This document shows positions 1 through 7,289 of a DNA stretch of 30,949 nt, piece after piece. The notes under the pieces were generated by a model. The model saw nothing but the letters and a program-made list of their open reading frames with translations. It was not told the origin of the DNA and did no database searches. This DNA comes from a virus: positions 1 to 30,949 of IMG/VR virus record IMGVR_UViG_3300047552_000734. The stretch is one strand, 5' to 3'. Each line of letters opens with the position of its first letter. The stretch's first letter is position 1. The position numbers and the translations under genes are program-made.

Positions 1-1206
1 ACTATCACCGCTCACGGGCTGGGCTACACCAGCGCACCGACTGTCGGCTTCCCGTCAGTTGGCCTGGTCGGCGCGGCTGGCACGGCCACCATTGGCAATT
101 TCACCCGGTTCAGATTCCCGCCCATTACCGCCGTGCCTGACATGCAGTATTGCATCGTTGCCATGTGCAATGACGCGGTGTGGCGCTTGCGTGTGGCTGG
201 CTTGGGCGAAGTAGACGGCCCAACACAGCAACGCATCAGTGCGCAGCCGTATATCGTCGGCGTGCTGTTTTCCAGTTCAAACAACCAGACGTGGACTGCG
301 CATCAGGACAAGGACCTGCAGTTCCGACTAGGCGGTCCCTCGCATACCGTCACCACGCGCACGGTGCGACTCTCTCCGCAAGGCAAGCTGACTTCGGCGA
401 CGATTGCCGCAGCGGGGGCGAATGGCACCAATGGCACGTTCCCGCTAGAAATCACCGGAACCGGTCTAGGCGCCAAGGGCACGTTCACTGTGTCCGGACA
501 ATCTGTCACGGCCATTGATATCACCGAACCGGGTAGCGGCTACACTGCCGGGACCACGCTGGGGCTTGACGCATCGGCGGGTCTGACCGGGGCAGCGGCA
601 ACGGCCGTGTTGACCGACTATCCTGTCACCAACTGCGATTACATCGGCCTGATGGGCGCCATGGACCTGCCCAGCAACGACACGTCGATCCAGTTCAGGG
701 CCACCCTACCGACCGCCGAGACCGTCAATCTGACACTCAACGATTTCACATTGCTGCCCTCGCGCATCACCGGCAACATCGTGATCGAGGCTATCCTGAC
801 CGGCACCGAGTCACTGACGCCGGTCCTGTACCCGGACCTGCAGATTCTGGCCGGCACCACTAATCTTTCCTCGGTCTACGAAAGCCGGACAGTCAATATC
901 ACCAAGCGATCAGGTAGCACCGCACCGACCAAGGTGGTCCTGCTTTACGACTGGCGGGCTCCCGGCGGCGCCACAGTGACGGCGGAAGTGCGGGATGATG
1001 AAAATGACGCATGGGTCCCTCTGGTATTAGATGATACAGCCGGGCTGTTGCCGATGGCAGACGACTGGAGTGAGCGACTGTTGACGATTGACGACCTGGA
1101 TACCGCCAACACCAGTACCAAGCTCCGCATCACCCTGACCGGGACCGCATGGGCTAGGCCGGAGATTCGTAGGCTCAGACTGATTTGTCAGGAGAACACA
1201 CCCTGA
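1..1206 (+). CDS. Phage tail-associated structural protein (5' partial)
   Basis: The reading frame is open from the first base, so the N-terminus lies outside the window; 401 codons are visible. The protein is rich in Gly, Thr and Ala and has two copies of a repeat of the type ITAxGxGYTSAPTVxF (codons 1-16 and again near nt 508-560, ending in a GxxGAAATA stretch), as in beta-structured phage tail and baseplate proteins. The C-terminal part is a beta-rich domain (WRAPGGATVTAEVRDDE, then a terminal RPEIRRLRLICQ strand). It sits directly before a tail-fibre gene and its stop overlaps that gene's start (ATGA), which places it in the distal tail operon. The exact tail role cannot be told; Gly-rich repeats alone would not be conclusive, but the context supports a virion protein. 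Confidence 0.7.
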   Translation, partial: TITAHGLGYTSAPTVGFPSVGLVGAAGTATIGNFTRFRFPPITAVPDMQYCIVAMCNDAVWRLRVAGLGEVDGPTQQRISAQPYIVGVLFSSSNNQTWTAHQDKDLQFRLGGPSHTVTTRTVRLSPQGKLTSATIAAAGANGTNGTFPLEITGTGLGAKGTFTVSGQSVTAIDITEPGSGYTAGTTLGLDASAGLTGAAATAVLTDYPVTNCDYIGLMGAMDLPSNDTSIQFRATLPTAETVNLTLNDFTLLPSRITGNIVIEAILTGTESLTPVLYPDLQILAGTTNLSSVYESRTVNITKRSGSTAPTKVVLLYDWRAPGGATVTAEVRDDENDAWVPLVLDDTAGLLPMADDWSERLLTIDDLDTANTSTKLRITLTGTAWARPEIRRLRLICQENTP

Positions 1207-2330
1207 TGGCTGACACCACCACCAACCTTTCGGCGCCCAAGCCGATAGCATCGAATCAGCTTTCGACCGATGTTGACCGGCTCAGAACGGCGCTAGACAC
1301 CCTGGACACGGCGATTGCCACCAAGGCGGCCACGAGCGCCCTGACTGCGCATATCGCGCTGAAAAACCCGCACGGGGCGGCGGCGGCCGACGTGGGCGCG
1401 GTCCCGGCGCTCTCGAATGCCGTCACCGATGACTATCTGGGCAATCGCACTGCGAACCCCGATCTTGCGCCCTCGGGTAGCGTCGGTAATTTGACGCAGT
1501 GGGTGAGTTGGTTCGCCAATCGCATCAAGACCGTCACCGGCAAGGCGTCATGGCTGGATGCCCCGGCCACCACGCTCGAAGCGGCGGCCAGTCATGCGGC
1601 ATCCCAGTCCAACCCGCACGGCACGACTGCAGCACAGATCGGGGCGCTGGCCAACGTAGCGAATGTCGTCAATGACACGCTCATCGGCAGCCGAACCGTC
1701 AACCAGGCACTGGCGAGCCCGGCCAACACCGGTACGCTGACGCAGATTGTGTCCTGGTTCGCCGGGCGCATTGTCGCCATCACCGGCCGCACCAACTGGT
1801 TTGAGGCTCCCGCTATCACGCTGGCATCGACATCAAATCACGTTTCCAACACGTCCAACCCGCACGCGACCACGGCGGCGCAAGTCGGGGCTCCCACGAC
1901 TGCAGGTGTCGGCGCCACCGGAACCTGGGGTATAAGTATCAGCGGATCGGCCGCATCAGCGGCTGCCTGCTCTGGCAATGCCGCCACTGCGACCAGTCTC
2001 GCTACGGCCCGGACCATCAACGGGGTGTCTTTTGATGGGTCGCAAAACATCACCATCACAATGATCAAGTCAATCCAGCGCGGACAAAGCCCCGGCACAG
2101 CCAATCGCACGGTCACAATTACGGCGGTTGATCCGGAGAAGTCGGTAGTGATTGCGAACTGCGCAACCGGGGGATACACGGACAGTGGGAGTTACCAGGC
2201 GACCGATGCACAGGTTCTCGATGGCTGCTACTTATTGAACAGCACGACACTGCAAATTATCGCTGGCAACAGGTTGGGGGCAAATTTGGCTTCAGCAACC
2301 GTATGCTGGCAGGTCGTTGAGTACATGTGA
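1206..2330 (+). CDS. Phage tail fibre protein with repeated NPHGTTAAQVGA segments
   Basis: A 374-residue protein starting at an ATG that overlaps the previous stop codon, with GGAG about 11 bases upstream. The short motif NPH(G/A)xxAAxVGA occurs three times (nt about 1366, 1613 and 1858), the first two followed by NAVTDDYLGNRT / NVVNDTLIGSRT and a WFA(N/G)RI segment. This is the repeat pattern of collar or side tail-fibre shafts. After the repeats come the GTWGISISGSAASAA and ATARTINGVSFDG segments typical of fibre necks, then a compact C-terminal domain of about 100 residues ending CWQVVEYM, probably the receptor-binding tip. It is the last gene of the tail operon and is followed by a hairpin terminator. 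Receptor and host cannot be inferred. Confidence 0.85.
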   Translation: MADTTTNLSAPKPIASNQLSTDVDRLRTALDTLDTAIATKAATSALTAHIALKNPHGAAAADVGAVPALSNAVTDDYLGNRTANPDLAPSGSVGNLTQWVSWFANRIKTVTGKASWLDAPATTLEAAASHAASQSNPHGTTAAQIGALANVANVVNDTLIGSRTVNQALASPANTGTLTQIVSWFAGRIVAITGRTNWFEAPAITLASTSNHVSNTSNPHATTAAQVGAPTTAGVGATGTWGISISGSAASAAACSGNAATATSLATARTINGVSFDGSQNITITMIKSIQRGQSPGTANRTVTITAVDPEKSVVIANCATGGYTDSGSYQATDAQVLDGCYLLNSTTLQIIAGNRLGANLASATVCWQVVEYM

Positions 2331-2373
2331 TCGTGTTCGGGTAAAGTAGCGCGAAACTCAGCGACAGTTTTTG

Positions 2374-2612
2374 TGGACCATATACTGGACCATATTGCAG
2401 ACCAAGATAAAGTATTTTGTTTGAAATCAGAGACTTATGACAGAAAGACTGCTTGTGATCGATAAATAGGATACGGATTTTCCGGTTTATTCTGACGGAA
2501 ACCGGGACCACGAAAGCCGCGCCGCGCAAGGGTTGCGGCTTTTTTGTTGGTCAAAATCCGTCAGAACGACATAGAATTAGTCATGGTGGATGCGTACCAC
2601 AGCACGTACCAC
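2374..2612. other. Candidate phage attachment region (attP) with arm-like repeats
   Basis: This gene-free stretch between tail fibre and integrase has several paired short repeats. TGGACCATAT occurs twice with a 12-bp period (2374-2383, 2386-2395). CGTACCAC occurs twice with a 12-bp period (2593-2600, 2605-2612). TTCTGACGGA at 2490-2499 recurs exactly inverted at 2557-2566, each copy followed a few bases on by GACCA when read outward in its own orientation. CCGGTTT (2482-2488) and AAACCGG (2499-2505) form another inverted repeat. Such paired sites upstream of int fit integrase core and arm binding sites. The core crossover sequence cannot be fixed without the host attB. Part of the block is also occupied by a transcription terminator. 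Confidence 0.45.
2513..2545 (+). terminator. Rho-independent terminator after the tail operon
   Basis: An 8-bp perfect stem (AAAGCCGC 2513-2520 with GCGGCTTT 2535-2542), a 14-base loop and a run of T to 2545. It lies about 180 bp after the tail-fibre stop and before the integrase. The A-run on the other side could also make it work for leftward transcripts. Confidence 0.75.
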
Positions 2613-2637
2613 GCCGCTGCCTGACTCAAAATGTCCC

Positions 2638-3804
2638 ATGCCGCTGACCGACACGCAAATCCGCAACGCCAGGCCCCAAGACAAGCCTATCCAGCTAGTC
2701 GACGGGTTTGGGTTGTATCTCGAAGTCCGGCCCACGGGCGCCCGGCACTGGCGGATGCGCTACCGGCTGGATGGCAAGGAGTCTCGCATCTCCATCGGGC
2801 AGTACCCGCTCATGAGCCTCAAGGATGCGCGTGCTGAGCGTGAGCGCATACGAGCACTGCTGGCCGAGGGTATCAGCCCTATCGAGGAAAAACGGGCCGA
2901 GAAAGCCATCAGGCGCAAGCAGGCGCGGGACACGTTCGAGCAAATCGCCCGGGAGTGGCTGGACCGCCGGGCTGGCAAGTGGACGCCGTACTATCAGAAG
3001 GGTGTGCTGTCGTGCCTGGAGCAGAATGCGTTTCCGGCTATCGGCTCGCTCCCGATCCGGCGGGTGACTTCGGCGCACATCCTGTCAATCTTGCAGGCCA
3101 TGGAGGAACGTGGGGTCCACACGTATGCGATCCAGCTTCGGCAGTGGATCAGCGCCATTTTCCGGCATGCGATTGTCACGCTCCGGGCCGACGTTGACCC
3201 GGCGGCGCCATTGAAGGGTGCCATTGACCGGCCGGTGATCCAGCATGCCAGATGCCTATCGCGGGAAGAGATCGATGCTTTTCGGGAGGCTGTGGATGCT
3301 TACAAGGGCAACCGCACCACGGTCTTGGCTCTCAAGTTATTGCTCTACACCTTCGTCAGAACTATCGAGGCCAGGACGGCGCGGTGGGAGGATATTCAGG
3401 GCGGCTTGTGGGTTATCCCTGCGGGCCGGATGAAGATGCGGCGCACGCACTCTGTCCCACTATCAAAGCAGGCACGGGCGGTTATCGATGAGTTGCGGAC
3501 CATCACTGGCAGCAATCAATGGCTGTTCCCAGGGACCCGCGATCCCACGACCCACATGAGCGGGACCACGGTCAACCGGGCGCTGGAGTATATGGGTGTG
3601 GCTGCGACTGGGCATGACTTCCGGGCCACGGCGTCCACATGGCTGAACGAGATGGGCTTTCGGCTGGATGTGATCGAGCGGCAGTTAGCCCACGTCGAGG
3701 CCAATCAGACCCGTCGCGCATATAACCACGCTTTGTACCTGGATGAGCGGCGCGACATGATGCAGAAGTGGGCTGACTGGGTGGACTCAAGCTGCGCGGT
3801 TTAG
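2638..3804 (+). CDS. int: P4-type tyrosine integrase
   Basis: Site-specific recombinase for integration and excision of the phage genome. The N-terminus MPLTDTQIRNARPQDKPIQL is the DUF4102 arm-binding domain of P4-family integrases, which is why the ATG at 2638 is preferred to an upstream in-frame codon at 2590; neither has a strong Shine-Dalgarno. The central SAM-like DNA-binding domain follows, then the catalytic domain with Arg241 (TFVRTIEARTARW), His326 and Arg329 (GHDFRATAST), His352 (LAHVE) and the nucleophile Tyr362 (RRAYNH). At 388 residues it has the usual family length and all catalytic residues are present. Its 3' end overlaps the AlpA-type gene tail-to-tail by 18 bp. Confidence 0.95.
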   Translation: MPLTDTQIRNARPQDKPIQLVDGFGLYLEVRPTGARHWRMRYRLDGKESRISIGQYPLMSLKDARAERERIRALLAEGISPIEEKRAEKAIRRKQARDTFEQIAREWLDRRAGKWTPYYQKGVLSCLEQNAFPAIGSLPIRRVTSAHILSILQAMEERGVHTYAIQLRQWISAIFRHAIVTLRADVDPAAPLKGAIDRPVIQHARCLSREEIDAFREAVDAYKGNRTTVLALKLLLYTFVRTIEARTARWEDIQGGLWVIPAGRMKMRRTHSVPLSKQARAVIDELRTITGSNQWLFPGTRDPTTHMSGTTVNRALEYMGVAATGHDFRATASTWLNEMGFRLDVIERQLAHVEANQTRRAYNHALYLDERRDMMQKWADWVDSSCAV

Positions 3805-3978
3805 CCGGACCTGCTCGGCAATCCACTCCTGTACTTCGGAGAGTAGCCAGCGCGGATGACCTGTGCCATGCGGCCGAATCGGTTGGGGGAATTTCTTCTG
3901 GGCAACCCATTCGTCGATTTTGGTGTTGCCGTACCCGATCATGTCGGACACGTCAGAGATTTTAAGCAGTCGCTCCAT
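3787..3978 (-). CDS. AlpA-family excisionase / DNA-binding regulator
   Basis: A 63-residue winged-helix MerR/AlpA-like protein: MERLLKISDVSDMIGYGNTK has the LLKISDVsxmxG N-terminal helix-turn-helix signature, followed by FPQPIRPHGTGHPRWLLSEV, where the wing lies, and EVQEWIAEQ. AlpA-type proteins next to P4 integrases usually act as recombination directionality factors or activate int. GGAGG stands 7 bases before the ATG. It is the last gene of the leftward arm, overlaps the gene before it by 17 bp, and overlaps the 3' end of the integrase, so transcription of either gene crosses the other. Confidence 0.88.
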   Translation of the reverse strand: MERLLKISDVSDMIGYGNTKIDEWVAQKKFPQPIRPHGTGHPRWLLSEVQEWIAEQVRLNRAA

Positions 3979-4240
3979 TCTGCCTCCTCACCGCGAGCAG
4001 TCGGTATTTCCCGGTCGGCAGCTTTTTTGCTGCGTCAAGCAGGCCGATAATTGCCTTGCCTGATATCTCAAAATCGCCTCCTTCAATGGCATCTTGCTTA
4101 TCGGCCTCTGCTTCCAACCGATCAATCAATCCCTGGCTGGCCTGCCTAACAGCACCATCCCATTCGTCCGGGAATCCAGAATTGAGAAAGTTTTGTAAAG
4201 CGCAGGCAGCTTCTTGCAATAACTCACGATTGCTCATCAT
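3962..4240 (-). CDS. Conserved small phage protein, unknown function
   Basis: 92 residues. The N-terminus MMSNRELLQEAACALQNFL belongs to the same short module as its upstream neighbours (M-x-R-E-L-L-xx-A-xx-A-L). The C-terminus GKYRLLAVRRQ resembles GRYNLYAVRLDD of the gene at 4224-4466. It therefore looks like a shuffled product of a local module pool. GAGG lies 4 bases before the first ATG and 7 before the second (4237), so the second may be the real start. It overlaps both neighbours. No catalytic motif is visible. Confidence 0.75.
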   Translation of the reverse strand: MMSNRELLQEAACALQNFLNSGFPDEWDGAVRQASQGLIDRLEAEADKQDAIEGGDFEISGKAIIGLLDAAKKLPTGKYRLLAVRRQNGATA

Positions 4241-4466
4241 CCAACCTCACGGCGTAAAGATTGTATCTTCCACTTTCAAGGCCATCCGTCATCCATCGGT
4301 TAGTTAGGATTCCGTTTTTAAGCTCAATCCAGCCACGCACCACCGGCTCCGGCTTGGCCAGTTCGGCGCGTATCTCATCCAGCAAATCCCAGTCTGCCAC
4401 GTCAACCATCCGGCAATCTTCCATCGCATTTAGCGCCCAATGCAACAACTCACGTTCACGATTCAT
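4224..4466 (-). CDS. Small phage protein with RELL N-terminal module, unknown function
   Basis: 80 residues. It begins MNRERELLHWALNAMED, then DEIRAELAKPEP (compare DIRAELEKQEE in the gene at 4646-5161), and ends SGRYNLYAVRLDDEQS, similar to the end of the downstream 92-residue protein. GGAGA lies about 7 bases before the ATG. It overlaps the next gene by 17 bp and the previous gene by 11 bp, so translation is probably coupled. Function unknown. Confidence 0.72.
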   Translation of the reverse strand: MNRERELLHWALNAMEDCRMVDVADWDLLDEIRAELAKPEPVVRGWIELKNGILTNRWMTDGLESGRYNLYAVRLDDEQS

Positions 4467-4656
4467 TTATCTTCTCCAGCAATTCAACCGCTTCAGTTCC
4501 GCCCATTGTCTGCACCAATTCTGATATGCGCTCTCGCTCTATATCCACGCAAATCCACGCAAATAACAGGGCGCTGGTAGTGAGTACCGTCCTTTTGTCT
4601 CCACTTGGCCATTCAAAAAACTTCTCGGCCTCGGCTTTGATTTGCTCACGGTTCAT
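4456..4656 (-). CDS. Small phage protein, unknown function
   Basis: 66 residues, MNREQIKAEAEKFFEWPSGD at the start and a hydrophobic stretch LTTSALLFAWICVDIE in the middle that might be a buried helix rather than a membrane span. GGAG is 7 bases before the ATG. It overlaps genes on both sides by about 11 bp, consistent with one translationally coupled run. I do not recognise a family. Confidence 0.65.
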   Translation of the reverse strand: MNREQIKAEAEKFFEWPSGDKRTVLTTSALLFAWICVDIERERISELVQTMGGTEAVELLEKINES

Positions 4657-5161
4657 TGATTTGCTCCCCGTATTTGGCGATAGCGGCGCGGGCTATTTCC
4701 CCATGCCATATCAGCATGTCATACGTGCTTTTGTGGCGGCCCATCGACACATCTGCAATTGACTCAAGCGCATCAAGCAACACCTTCGTCCGATCATCTA
4801 CACCGAATACATATGTCTTGATGCCGCTTTCGTAGCCTTTGGCGTAGGTGATCACAAGGTCCGCGTCCCGTTCCTGCCGTTTTTCGAGTTCGTTGGTCAA
4901 TATCTCGTTTGCTTTACGCTCAGATTCAAGTGTGGCTATCGCTGACATATAGTCTGACTCGAGCTGCCGGTGACGCCGTATCTGCGACTCAAGCGATTTG
5001 ACCAAAACCTTATAGGAGCTGCATCTTTTGCACGGTTCATCCTGCTCCTCCTGTTTTTCAAGCTCGGCGCGGATGTCTATGTAAGTCTGCTCCGCTGCAT
5101 AACCCCTGATTCCGCTTATTTCCAACGCCGCAATCGCCCTCTGCAACAATTCTCTACTCAT
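4646..5161 (-). CDS. Coiled-coil phage protein with RELL module and one CxxC, unknown function
   Basis: 171 residues. The N-terminal module MSRELLQRAIAALE is shared with neighbours. A single CKRC pair follows (EQDEPCKRCSSYK), then a long helical, probably coiled-coil stretch (residues about 50-100) rich in Glu, Arg and Leu. The C-terminal end ARAAIAKYGEQINEP repeats the AI(A/T)KYEE end of the two upstream genes. A strong GGAGG site precedes the ATG. It looks like a fusion of modules also found singly beside it. Function unknown. Confidence 0.72.
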   Translation of the reverse strand: MSRELLQRAIAALEISGIRGYAAEQTYIDIRAELEKQEEQDEPCKRCSSYKVLVKSLESQIRRHRQLESDYMSAIATLESERKANEILTNELEKRQERDADLVITYAKGYESGIKTYVFGVDDRTKVLLDALESIADVSMGRHKSTYDMLIWHGEIARAAIAKYGEQINEP

Positions 5162-5472
5162 ATCCCCTCCTCGTATTTAGCGATGGCGAACTTAACGCAG
5201 CTAGTGATTACACTCATATCCCTGGTGTGTCGCCTCTCGGATACTGCCAGCACCGCTCTTAACGTCGATAGCAACACTCTCGACCGCTCACGCTCTACAA
5301 CCAGAGCATCTACTGTAGCCGCATATCTATCATCAAACCCAGCCGCAAGGGCTTTCCCTCTTTCGCGTACACGCTCTTCTGCTTGCGCGGCGTCCCATGC
5401 TTCTTGCACCATTTTCTTTTTTGAGAAAAAGGCACCGTCTCGATTTTCGGACCACCATTTTTCAAATGTCAT
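5158..5472 (-). CDS. Small phage protein with TFExWW module, unknown function
   Basis: 104 residues. The N-terminus MTFEKWWSENRDGAFFSKKK followed by EAWDAAQAEER is the (M)TFExWWxxN...AWxAAQ module common in small phage proteins of unknown role. The C-terminus FAIAKYEEGI matches the ends of the genes on both sides. GAGGA lies 6 bases before the ATG. ATGA overlap with the preceding gene and 4-bp overlap with the following one. Paralogous to 5469-5711 at both ends but with a different middle. Confidence 0.75.
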   Translation of the reverse strand: MTFEKWWSENRDGAFFSKKKMVQEAWDAAQAEERVRERGKALAAGFDDRYAATVDALVVERERSRVLLSTLRAVLAVSERRHTRDMSVITSCVKFAIAKYEEGI

Positions 5473-5711
5473 CTTGATTCCTCATATTTGGTGATGGCGG
5501 CACGGGCTCGATTTTTTGCCCACCACTCAAAATGATCTTTTAGTCCTTCGCCCCATTCCCGTGGTCTAGCATTCATGATGTTTTTCAACTCATCAACCAA
5601 CTCCTTCGCCCGCTCCCGATCTACCTCTTGCGCGGCTTTCCATGCAGCATGTGCCGTGTCTTTATGGTAATGCCACGCGTTTTGATTCTCCCACCATTCT
5701 TCAAAAGTCAT
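5469..5711 (-). CDS. Small phage protein with TFExWW module (paralogue), unknown function
   Basis: 80 residues, MTFEEWWENQNAWHYHKDTA then HAAWKAAQEVDRER, ending RARAAITKYEESR. Both ends are homologous to the downstream 104-residue protein while the middle differs, a sign of duplication followed by exchange of the central part. AGAGG precedes the ATG. Starts inside the stop of a 52-residue Cys-containing protein (ATGA) and ends in an ATGA overlap with the next gene. Confidence 0.75.
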   Translation of the reverse strand: MTFEEWWENQNAWHYHKDTAHAAWKAAQEVDRERAKELVDELKNIMNARPREWGEGLKDHFEWWAKNRARAAITKYEESR

Positions 5712-5866
5712 TTCAGCCTCTTTAGGTTTTTCAGTTTACATTCACCAACCGATCGTTTTGCCGGCCTGACTGTTCTGGTGCACATATCGTTGTACCGCAT
5801 ATATGGGCTACCTTTTGGATGGCCCGCATTCCAGTGGTTCAGACAGCCCTTGCAATGCGGTGTCAT
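5708..5866 (-). CDS. 52-residue Cys/His small phage protein
   Basis: A short frame with four Cys and two His: MTPHCKGCLNHWN at the start gives a CxxC pair, followed by YNDMCTRTVRPAKRSVGECK. The spacing suggests a small zinc-binding protein. Real-gene evidence is the context: its ATG overlaps the previous stop (ATGA) and its own stop overlaps the ATG of the TFEEWW gene (ATGA), so it fills exactly what would otherwise be a gap in an overlapping chain. Partner and function unknown. Confidence 0.65.
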   Translation of the reverse strand: MTPHCKGCLNHWNAGHPKGSPYMRYNDMCTRTVRPAKRSVGECKLKNLKRLK

Positions 5867-5925
5867 CTCAAACTCCACAATGCCGCTACTAGCAGAACGG
5901 ATATTAGGATAATGTTCTCAATCAT
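5863..5925 (-). CDS. 20-residue hydrophobic micropeptide
   Basis: Encodes MIENIILISVLLVAALWSLR, essentially one membrane span with a positively charged C-terminus. Its ATG lies within the end of the preceding gene (overlap 5918-5925) and its stop overlaps the next ATG (ATGA). The perfect fit into the overlap chain supports translation, perhaps as a coupling peptide or a small inner-membrane peptide. Short length makes it uncertain. Confidence 0.45.
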   Translation of the reverse strand: MIENIILISVLLVAALWSLR

Positions 5926-6106
5926 TGGCGTCACTCGGTATCCTGTAATCATAGCTGTCATCTACGCATAGATGGCTATAATATTGAGTGTTCGGCCCTC
6001 CATTGTTCCTGTTAAGGAATCTCTCACACATTGATCGCACTGGGCAAATTGCGCGGGTATCCCAGTGTTCACCAACGCACCGCGCCACGTCATTTAATAG
6101 TTTCAC
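5918..6106 (-). CDS. 62-residue Cys-containing small phage protein
   Basis: MKLLNDVARCVGEHWDTRAI then CPVRSMCERFLNRNNGG and a late SHLCVDD give Cys10, Cys21, Cys27 and Cys47, a spacing seen in many small phage proteins that probably fold around a metal. It overlaps the preceding gene by 17 bp and the following micropeptide by 8 bp. Function unknown. Confidence 0.65.
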   Translation of the reverse strand: MKLLNDVARCVGEHWDTRAICPVRSMCERFLNRNNGGPNTQYYSHLCVDDSYDYRIPSDAND

Positions 6107-6545
6107 ACATCACCCCATCAACCAATTGCAAAACCTTATCAGGACTAAATGAGCGGTCCCTGTAAAACCAGTTTGATTCAACCACACCGGCCTCTGCGCC
6201 GAAGTACGTTGATGATCCTGACCGGCGATCCGGTGCAAGCTGGATTAGGTAGCCTTCATGTGATTCGTCATTAAAAGCAAAGTAGGTTTGCCTGCTGAGC
6301 TTGTATATCTGCCCTGTCCAGCCTACCGCGTCATAACTCAGGCAATTATCACTCGGCTTGCGGGCTATCGTGCGTCCTGTATAGCGCCCCTGCTTGTCAA
6401 TTTGAAACCATGAAAAGCCCTGCATGGTTTGCCCTGAGTACGAATTGATTACAGGGCCGACGAAGGTGCTTCCGAGTACGTTATCACCCGATGGAGGCGG
6501 CGAGAGGGCGTGCAAGGCGGCGGCTAATGTGAGTGACTTAATCAT
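6090..6545 (-). CDS. Hypothetical, possibly exported protein
   Basis: 151 residues. The N-terminus MIKSLTLAAALHALSPPPSG is a short hydrophobic stretch after Lys and could be a weak signal peptide. The rest is rich in Gly, Ser, Tyr and Phe (beta-type), with no catalytic motif I recognise and only two Cys. GGAG lies 8 bases before the ATG. Its first 14 codons closely resemble a separate 19-codon frame at 7703-7762 at the DNA level, so a small duplication has occurred. It starts 36 bp after the DpdA-like gene and overlaps the next gene by 17 bp. Confidence 0.65.
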   Translation of the reverse strand: MIKSLTLAAALHALSPPPSGDNVLGSTFVGPVINSYSGQTMQGFSWFQIDKQGRYTGRTIARKPSDNCLSYDAVGWTGQIYKLSRQTYFAFNDESHEGYLIQLAPDRRSGSSTYFGAEAGVVESNWFYRDRSFSPDKVLQLVDGVMCETIK

Positions 6546-6581
6546 GTATATGCTCCGCGATTGTCTTTATGTAAACCTTGA

Positions 6582-7289
6582 CTACCATGGGTAAATGCTA
6601 TGTCGTGAATTGTGCATTTCAATGCGCTCGACAAGAACCTGTGTTCTCGCCTCCTTTGTTGCAGGCAGATATGTCCCTTTCCATTTCTTGTCTATCCCGA
6701 TATTGCGGGCGACATTCGTAGAGTCGGCACTCGAGAAGGGCCACTCCGTATAAATCCTCGGATTCAACATTCGCAATCCGTGTAGCTTGCAGTTTGGCCT
6801 CCCATCTTCGTCGCAAATATGCGGCAGGACATCCATAAGACGCGCATTCAATTTGGCTACATTGGATGCGTCATATTCACCGCTACTGCCAAGCGCGACT
6901 AGGGGCCATTCGCGTGAAAGCCTAACCAACCTATCAATGGATTCATTTGTATGCCAAACGGCAGCGCCTTCATGCCGGTGGAATGGCCACTCACGCAAAA
7001 GCGCATCGTTATCTTCTTCTGAGCCTTCTATCACGTCTGGAATGACGGCAAAATCGAACCCTGGGTGACGCACCCACTTACCAACGTAAGCGTAATAATC
7101 CAGCCATTTAACGGGCTTTCCAGCTTTCCATAGCGAGAATGCACCGTTATCCAGCGCAAAGGATTGCGTACAGCCGGCCGCAACTTCCGTCTGGTCAGGG
7201 TGAGCAAAGCTGATGAAAGCATGCCGTCCAGTCCATGCGCGAACCGCGCATGTCTCTGGAGTGATCGGCCCGCCATGGTAGTGAATCAC
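6582..7289 (-). CDS. dpdA: DpdA-like 7-deazaguanine transglycosylase (TGT-fold DNA-modifying enzyme)
   Basis: 235 residues, GTG start overlapping the queD stop (GTGA). Motifs in order: FALDNGAFSLW with Asp47, FAVIPDVIEG with Asp85, VWHTNESIDRL, VALGSSGEY, LHGLRML and PFSSADSTNVARN with Asp189. This series fits the beta strands of the TGT/DpdA TIM-barrel superfamily, where acidic residues after strands bind the base and attack the glycosidic carbon. DpdA enzymes exchange guanine in DNA for a 7-deazaguanine such as preQ0, shielding phage DNA from host nucleases. It lacks the Cys/His zinc site of tRNA-guanine transglycosylases and is shorter, like phage short-form DpdA proteins. The adjacent queD strongly supports this role. 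The substrate base and sequence specificity are inferred, not seen. Confidence 0.72.
   Translation of the reverse strand: MIHYHGGPITPETCAVRAWTGRHAFISFAHPDQTEVAAGCTQSFALDNGAFSLWKAGKPVKWLDYYAYVGKWVRHPGFDFAVIPDVIEGSEEDNDALLREWPFHRHEGAAVWHTNESIDRLVRLSREWPLVALGSSGEYDASNVAKLNARLMDVLPHICDEDGRPNCKLHGLRMLNPRIYTEWPFSSADSTNVARNIGIDKKWKGTYLPATKEARTQVLVERIEMHNSRHSIYPW

Noticed and set aside
2257-2529. 90-codon minus-strand frame in the tail fibre/int gap
   Set aside because: It runs over the end of the tail-fibre gene and the att-like repeats, has no Shine-Dalgarno and no recognisable pattern.
2331-2589. tRNA gene or tRNA-derived att site next to the integrase
   Set aside because: P4-type integrases often use tRNA genes, but no cloverleaf, TTCGA loop or CCA-like 3' end is visible here.
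4678-4705. GATAGC...GGCTATTT as another operator
   Set aside because: The arms are separated by 7 bases or more rather than 3-4 and lie inside coding sequence without a promoter; likely chance.
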